From NCBI GenBank assembly GCA_021414065.1, contig JAIOPE010000178.1, forward strand, positions 1 through 45,883: 45,883 nt of DNA, read 5' to 3'. This DNA comes from Planctomycetota bacterium. Lineage in GTDB: Bacteria > Planctomycetota > JAJSAM01 > JAJVHW01. The translations under genes were made by a program, and so were the position numbers. Below, in pieces: positions 41,124-45,883 of this stretch (position 1 is the first letter of the stretch; the number at the start of each line of letters is the position of its first letter). A model generated the notes under the pieces. It worked only from the letters and a program-made list of their open reading frames with translations. It ran no database searches and was not told the DNA's origin.

Positions 41124-44048
41124 TCAGCGACGGAGCGACGCCAGGAACGCGCGGAACTCCTTCTGCATCGCGTCAACGGACTCGAAGCCGAGGATCGTGG
41201 CGGGGTCGACGTTCGCGTCGGCGCCGAGGCGGCCGCGGTACCGCAGTCGCAGGTAGCGCGCGAACGCCGCGGGACCCTCGGAACCGCGACGGTTCACGAG
41301 CCAGAACACGAGCGCGCCCGACTGCTCGTAGAAGAGCCCACGCGGATCGACGATCGAGATCCGCGCCGCGTTGCGCAGTTGCACCTCGAGCTTCGGCGCG
41401 TCGGCGAGCTTGGCGAAGTGGTTGTGCGACATCGCAAGGAGCGTCGCGAGCGGGATGATCGCGTTGCGGCCGTCGACCTGCGACGTCACGTCGAGCGACT
41501 TCACGGTGACGTCGTCGAGGCGCCCCGCGCGGCGCCCCATCTCCACGGACTGGTCCTCGACGAATCGGGCGACGCCCTCGACGCACCAGTAGCCGGGCGT
41601 CGTCGCGGACGCGGCGCCCTCGGGTTGCCAGCGCAAGTCGATCCACTGGTGCGTGAGTTCGTGCGCGAGGACGCGGAGGAGCCCGCGCTGCAGCGGGGTG
41701 TACGTCGTCTCCTCGCCGCTCGGGACGTAGAACCGGGACACACGCGACGTCGGCGAGTAGTAGCCCGCGCTCCACGTCTCGGCGCGGCCGTCCGCCGACG
41801 AGTCCTCGGCCAAGTACGAGGCACGATCTCGGTGCAACCTGACTTCCATCCCGCCAACGACCGACATCGACGTGAGCGGTGCGGCCGGGCCGAGAACGTG
41901 CTGACACGCCCGGATCGCGCCCTCTCCGTGACGCAGGCACGCGCCGACGACGGCGGGATCGTACGACTTCGTGACGAGCAGCACGTTGAGCGTGCGGAGG
42001 AGCAGGACGTCCTTGTCCCACGGCGCGTCGCGTTTGACGGCACGCTCGGGTGCGTCCGGCGGGACGAACTCGCCACCCGCCGGCACGATCTCCGTCGCCC
42101 ATGCAAGCCAGCGCAGGGCGGCGTCCGTGCCGACGGGATCGGGGAACCCGGGCGGGATGAGTTCTCGGGCCGCCTCGAGCGACTTCGCGTCGTCGGGGCG
42201 CTCCTTCCGGAGACGTGCGAGGAGGACCGTCGCCGCGCCGGGCAGGCCCCGCGCCGAGCACCACGCCGACGCCGCGCGGATGCTCTCGACGAAGCCGTCG
42301 CGGAGCGCGATCTCATCGAGTCGAACGCGCTTGCGGCGCAGGTCGGCGTTCGGGTGTTCCTTCTTTCCAGCGATCAACCGCTCGAGTTCGCGCGCTCGTG
42401 CGTCGGAGATCCCGTCGAGCTTCCCGGCCGCGAGAGCACGCGCGGCGTCGGCGATCAACTGCGCCTCTGCGTAGGCGCGGAACACGGCGTCCCAGGCCGC
42501 GGCGGACCGGCGGTCGAGCAGATCCTCCATCGCAGCAAGGACGAGACGCTCCTCGGGGATGGTGACGGGTCGCCCCGCGGATTGGCCGAGAACGCAGACC
42601 TCGCGATCGAACTCCTGCGGGTCGCCCTTCTCGGGAATGACACGGACGCGGCCGCCGTCGAGCGCCTCGGCACGCCCCGCGACGAATCGGCCGTCCGCGA
42701 GGAACGCGCCGTCGGCGTCGCCCGGCAGATCCGGCGACGGCGTGGACGTGTCCTTCGCGGTCGGCCCGGCCGGGGCGGTGTCACCCCCGGCGCCGACGGG
42801 CGCCGGCCTGAGCCGTTCCGGCTCCGCGATCGACACGAGTTCGTTCGCGGTCGTCAGGAACACAGCCCGACCGTCGGCCACGGGAACGAGCGGCCCGAGC
42901 GGTGCCTCCCCGGCCAGGCACCAGAGCACACGTCCGCTCGCGATGTCGAGCGCCCAGTTGCCGAAGTAGACGACGTCGCCGGCCGCCGACGCGGAGCCGG
43001 TCTTCGCCCCTTTTGGAAGCTGGCCGCGCTTCGTTAGTTCCGAGTAGCTCCCGTCGCGAGACACAGCGTATGCCGTGCTATCGGTCGAGATCCCGTACGC
43101 GACGTCGCGGACGATCGTCGCGGGGTTCGCGATCGGCGTCGAAGCGCACGCCGCTCCGATGATCACCGACGCGCAGAACGAGTTGTCGGCCTCGGCCACG
43201 AACCCCGTCGGACTCGTCGCGAAGAATCTCCGCCCGAGCCGCATCAGGATTGGCGAGCGCGGGTTCAGTTCTTTCCTGCGGCCGATCGCGTCGAACACCG
43301 ACCGAGTGATGCCGTGCGATCCGACGACCGGCGCGCGCGTGCCCAGGCCCGTCACGACGATCGAGTCGATCCACGTGGTGATCCCAAGGCGCGCGATGTC
43401 CAACTCACCCTTCGCGCCGGGCGTGACGCACACCGTGGCGAAGTCGTCCGAGAGGTCGGACGAGTCGCTCGTGACGATTGGCGGCACGAGGTCCCTCCCG
43501 TTCGCCGGGTCGAGCAGGTGCACGGTGTTCGCGTCCGGGACGACCAACACGCCGCCCGCGACGGCGGGCATGCCCGTCCAGGTCGTCTTCTGCGAGTACC
43601 AGGCCGGGGGACGCGCGCTCCAGCCGAGCGAGATCGACTTCCCGTCGAAGCGGTAGCTGCGGACCGCGTCCGGCATCACGGCGAACACGGTGCCGCGCCA
43701 GACGGCCAGGTGCGCCCACTCGCCCTTGCCGAGCGACTTCGTCGCGAGGATCTCGCCGTTCGCCGCGTTCACCGCGGAGATCACGAACTCGTCCTTCCCG
43801 CGCATCGTGGGAACGTAGACGATCCCCTGCCACGTCACCGGCGACGCCGACGCCGGGCCGGGAAGCGCGGTGCGCCACGCCACGACCGGCTGCGACCGGA
43901 TCGGAGCGACGTCGACCCACGCGGACCGCTCGCTGTTGCCGCGCGGTTGATTCCACTCGCGGGCCGAGCCGTCGTCCTGGGCCCACGCTTGCGCCACGGC
44001 GAGGACCACGAGAGCGGCGGAGGTCCACAGTCGGCGGAGGAGTCCCAT
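41124..44048 (-). CDS. PQQ-like beta-propeller fused to a zinc (gluzincin) peptidase
   Basis: A 974-aa exported protein with a signal peptide MGLLRRLWTSAALVVLAVAQ ending near AWAQ. Residues about 30-415 are a quinoprotein-type propeller (WRTALPGPASASPVTWQGIV, VYVPTMRGKDEF, VHLLDPANGRDL). A helical, TPR-like middle part follows (about 480-680). The C-terminal domain has LAHELTHQW near residue 795 (HExxH) and a third-ligand-type Glu in YWCVEGVARF near 823, the gluzincin arrangement. The protease is thus predicted active. It is followed after 50 bp by the FecR-VIT-VWA gene, likely one operon, and faces the sigma-fusion gene. An in-frame ATG at 44087 is a possible earlier start. Confidence 0.85.
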   Translation of the reverse strand: MGLLRRLWTSAALVVLAVAQAWAQDDGSAREWNQPRGNSERSAWVDVAPIRSQPVVAWRTALPGPASASPVTWQGIVYVPTMRGKDEFVISAVNAANGEILATKSLGKGEWAHLAVWRGTVFAVMPDAVRSYRFDGKSISLGWSARPPAWYSQKTTWTGMPAVAGGVLVVPDANTVHLLDPANGRDLVPPIVTSDSSDLSDDFATVCVTPGAKGELDIARLGITTWIDSIVVTGLGTRAPVVGSHGITRSVFDAIGRRKELNPRSPILMRLGRRFFATSPTGFVAEADNSFCASVIIGAACASTPIANPATIVRDVAYGISTDSTAYAVSRDGSYSELTKRGQLPKGAKTGSASAAGDVVYFGNWALDIASGRVLWCLAGEAPLGPLVPVADGRAVFLTTANELVSIAEPERLRPAPVGAGGDTAPAGPTAKDTSTPSPDLPGDADGAFLADGRFVAGRAEALDGGRVRVIPEKGDPQEFDREVCVLGQSAGRPVTIPEERLVLAAMEDLLDRRSAAAWDAVFRAYAEAQLIADAARALAAGKLDGISDARARELERLIAGKKEHPNADLRRKRVRLDEIALRDGFVESIRAASAWCSARGLPGAATVLLARLRKERPDDAKSLEAARELIPPGFPDPVGTDAALRWLAWATEIVPAGGEFVPPDAPERAVKRDAPWDKDVLLLRTLNVLLVTKSYDPAVVGACLRHGEGAIRACQHVLGPAAPLTSMSVVGGMEVRLHRDRASYLAEDSSADGRAETWSAGYYSPTSRVSRFYVPSGEETTYTPLQRGLLRVLAHELTHQWIDLRWQPEGAASATTPGYWCVEGVARFVEDQSVEMGRRAGRLDDVTVKSLDVTSQVDGRNAIIPLATLLAMSHNHFAKLADAPKLEVQLRNAARISIVDPRGLFYEQSGALVFWLVNRRGSEGPAAFARYLRLRYRGRLGADANVDPATILGFESVDAMQKEFRAFLASLRR

Positions 44049-44138
44049 CGGACGCCATCGTACCCGCAGCACTGCGCCGCGCGGCATGCCGTAGAATCCC
44101 GGGAACGCTCTGCCCCCGGCGGCGTTCCGTACTTCACG

Positions 44139-45883
44139 ATGACCGCCGACACGCCCGTCCCGATCGATGAACTCCTCGCCCACCGCGACTGGGTCCGGGG
44201 CCTCGCGCGCGCGCTCGTCCGCGACGCGAACGACGCCGACGACCTGGCACAGGACGCATGGCAGCGCGCGCTCCGGAATCCGCCGCGCGCGGGCGGCTCC
44301 GTCCGGTCGTGGTTCGCGACGGTGCTGCGCAACCGCGCGAGCGAACTCCGCAGGAACGACGCGCGGCGCGGCGCCCGCTCGGGCGACGGAACCGACCCGG
44401 ACACCGTCGCGGGCCGCCGCGACGACTGCTCGCCCGCCGAACTCGCGGAGCGCGCCGAACTCGAGCGCCGCGTGCTGTCGATCGTGAACGACCTCGACGC
44501 GCCCCACCGCGACGTCGTCCTGCTCCGATTCTGGCGCGGCCTTGGCGCCGATGAGATTGCGGCGCTCCGCGGCATCGCACCGGCCACTGCCCGCACGCGA
44601 CTCCACCGCGCTCTCGCGGAGGTTCGCGGACGACTCGACCGTGACCTGGGTGGCCGCGACGCACGGCACGCCGCGCTGCTTCCCATCGCCGCGCTCGAAC
44701 ATGGCGAGGGTGTCGGATGCGGCGCTGCGAGGTCACGGGCGACGTCCGGATCGCGTCTCGTCGCCGGGCTCGCGATCTGTGCGATCGTCGTCGCGGCGGC
44801 GTGTCTCGCGGCGGCGAGATGGCCGTCGTCCGGCGGGACACCGACGGGCGGCGTCCCGTCGGCGCGGTCCGCCGGGGCGTCGCCCCGCGCGACGGGTCCC
44901 GCAGCGCCGCGGGGACGCGCGCGCCCGGCGGCGGCGCCCGTCATGCCCGTCGAAGACGCGGCCGTGCCCGCCGCGGCACCGACGCCTGCGTCCATGACCG
45001 AGGACGTCGCGATCGTGCCGGCGCACGTCCACGTGCGCGTCGTCGACGCCGCGGGCCGGCCGGTCGCGGGAGCCCGCGTGGTCACGGCACGCACCGACGG
45101 CGGCAAGTCCGGGCGCGTCGTGACGATGACCGGCGAGACCGTATCCGGCGGCGAGGTCGATTTCGCTTGGGCCGGCGAGCCCGCGACCGTGCGGGCGCTC
45201 GCACAGTTCGGCGTCGCTGCGGGCGTGTCCGAGGCATTCGACATCGAGCCGGGCGCAACGGTGGGGACCGGGATCGAACTCGGCGACGCGAAACCCGTCG
45301 GCGGACGCGTCGTGCGCCCCGACGGCGCGCCCGCGCCCGGCGCGTACGTCATGCTCTACGGCTCTTTCGACGACACGCTCGAGGAGATCGCCGCGGCGAC
45401 CGCCGACGCCGACGGCCGCTTCGACTTCGGCCCGATCCCCGTCGGGATCGCCGCCGGCGGCTCGATCGAGACCGCGGCCGCGGGCTTCCCGCGCGCGTGG
45501 ACGCTGCTCCGCGAGGCGGGCGACGCCGGAACGCTGACCATCCGCCTCGACGAGCCGATGGTCGTGATCGGCCGCCTGATCGACGAGCGCGGCGCGCCGG
45601 TCGTGGACGCCACCGTGGACGTCAGCGGGTCGAACACAGCGTTCACCGACGCGCAGGGGCGGTTCCGCACGGAGCCGATCCGCCCGGCGAAGGCGCGGGC
45701 GGTCATCCTCCCCGACGGCCACGCGCCGCGCGCGATCGACCTCGGCGAGGGCGCGTCCGGCACGCGCGACCTCGGAGACGTCGTCCTCTCGGCCGGGCGA
45801 CCGATCCGCGGGCAGGTGGTGTCGTCCGACGGGACGCCCGTGCCCGGCGCGTTCGTCTGGATCGACGACCGCGACGCCGACCA
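44139..45883 (+). CDS. ECF sigma factor fused to membrane helix and carboxypeptidase-regulatory-like domains (partial)
   Basis: The frame from ATG 44139 is open to the window end (581 residues visible). Sigma region 2 spans about 15-75 (LVRDANDADDLAQDAWQRAL, then SWFATVLRNRASELRR). Region 4 spans about 105-168, with a helix-turn-helix in GADEIAALRGIAPATARTRL and LHRALAEVRGRL. A single membrane helix follows (about 206-228, LVAGLAICAIVVAAACLAAA), then an Ala/Pro-rich linker, and from about 305 repeated beta domains of the carboxypeptidase-regulatory type (VHVRVVDAAGRPVAGARV, GGRVVRPDGAPAPGAYVML, GRLIDERGAPVVDATVDVSG, IRGQVVSSDGTPVPGAFVWI). The sigma part is cytoplasmic and the repeats should be outside. 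No separate anti-sigma gene is visible. Confidence 0.87.
   Translation, partial: MTADTPVPIDELLAHRDWVRGLARALVRDANDADDLAQDAWQRALRNPPRAGGSVRSWFATVLRNRASELRRNDARRGARSGDGTDPDTVAGRRDDCSPAELAERAELERRVLSIVNDLDAPHRDVVLLRFWRGLGADEIAALRGIAPATARTRLHRALAEVRGRLDRDLGGRDARHAALLPIAALEHGEGVGCGAARSRATSGSRLVAGLAICAIVVAAACLAAARWPSSGGTPTGGVPSARSAGASPRATGPAAPRGRARPAAAPVMPVEDAAVPAAAPTPASMTEDVAIVPAHVHVRVVDAAGRPVAGARVVTARTDGGKSGRVVTMTGETVSGGEVDFAWAGEPATVRALAQFGVAAGVSEAFDIEPGATVGTGIELGDAKPVGGRVVRPDGAPAPGAYVMLYGSFDDTLEEIAAATADADGRFDFGPIPVGIAAGGSIETAAAGFPRAWTLLREAGDAGTLTIRLDEPMVVIGRLIDERGAPVVDATVDVSGSNTAFTDAQGRFRTEPIRPAKARAVILPDGHAPRAIDLGEGASGTRDLGDVVLSAGRPIRGQVVSSDGTPVPGAFVWIDDRDAD

Noticed and set aside
38977..41256. 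759-codon plus-strand frame opposite VIT/VWA
   Set aside because: The minus strand has textbook VIT and VWA motifs; the plus frame has none.

Overview
The window is about 46 kb of very GC-rich bacterial DNA with dense coding on both strands. I see no rRNA, tRNA, CRISPR array or phage genes. The gene content fits a high-GC member of the Planctomycetota: an adjacent DUF1800/DUF1501 pair, a giant FecR-VIT-VWA-TPR protein, an ECF sigma factor fused to a membrane segment and carboxypeptidase-regulatory-like domains, FG-GAP/Ig-type secreted proteins, a PQQ-type sugar dehydrogenase, and a sulfatase-fold lipoprotein. This assignment rests on gene content, not on a marker gene.

Layout. 1-43: possible end of a gene. 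147-3874 (minus): glgC-glgA glycogen genes, then a double-TM2 protein and a DUF2752 protein. 3966-11.3 kb (plus): two paralogous 406-aa ATP-grasp ligases flanking a nine-heme cytochrome c, then a GCS2-type carboxylate-amine ligase with two CBS domains. That last gene has no stop codon before it runs into the convergent DUF1501 gene. 11322-17279 (minus): DUF1501, DUF1800, and a PQQ sugar dehydrogenase-like protein. 17405-20550 (plus): a two-receiver response regulator, a small lipoprotein and a sulfatase-fold lipoprotein. 20581-24357 (minus): a GT39-type membrane glycosyltransferase, a degenerate peptidase-like secreted protein and an unknown protein. 24807-30656 (plus): a 1038-aa FG-GAP protein, a YceI protein flanked by a long inverted repeat, a polytopic membrane protein and an NTF2-like protein. 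30660-31871 (minus): a class V aminotransferase. 32047-32325 (plus): a small membrane protein. 32332-44048 (minus): the 2913-aa FecR-VIT-VWA-TPR protein downstream of a beta-propeller/zinc-peptidase fusion. 44139-end (plus): the sigma-factor fusion, cut by the window edge.

Three groupings look functional. The glgC-glgA pair makes ADP-glucose and then glucan. The ATP-grasp/ATP-grasp/GCS2-CBS group resembles a glutathione-type two-ligase pathway, but its product is unknown. The sigma fusion, divergent from the peptidase and the FecR-VIT-VWA protein, could be one envelope-sensing locus.

The most unusual non-coding features are two related 250-275 bp palindromic elements (22056-22304 and 29947-30221), whose 30-nt outer arms differ between copies but stay self-complementary within each copy, and an 82-100 bp inverted repeat that brackets the YceI gene.
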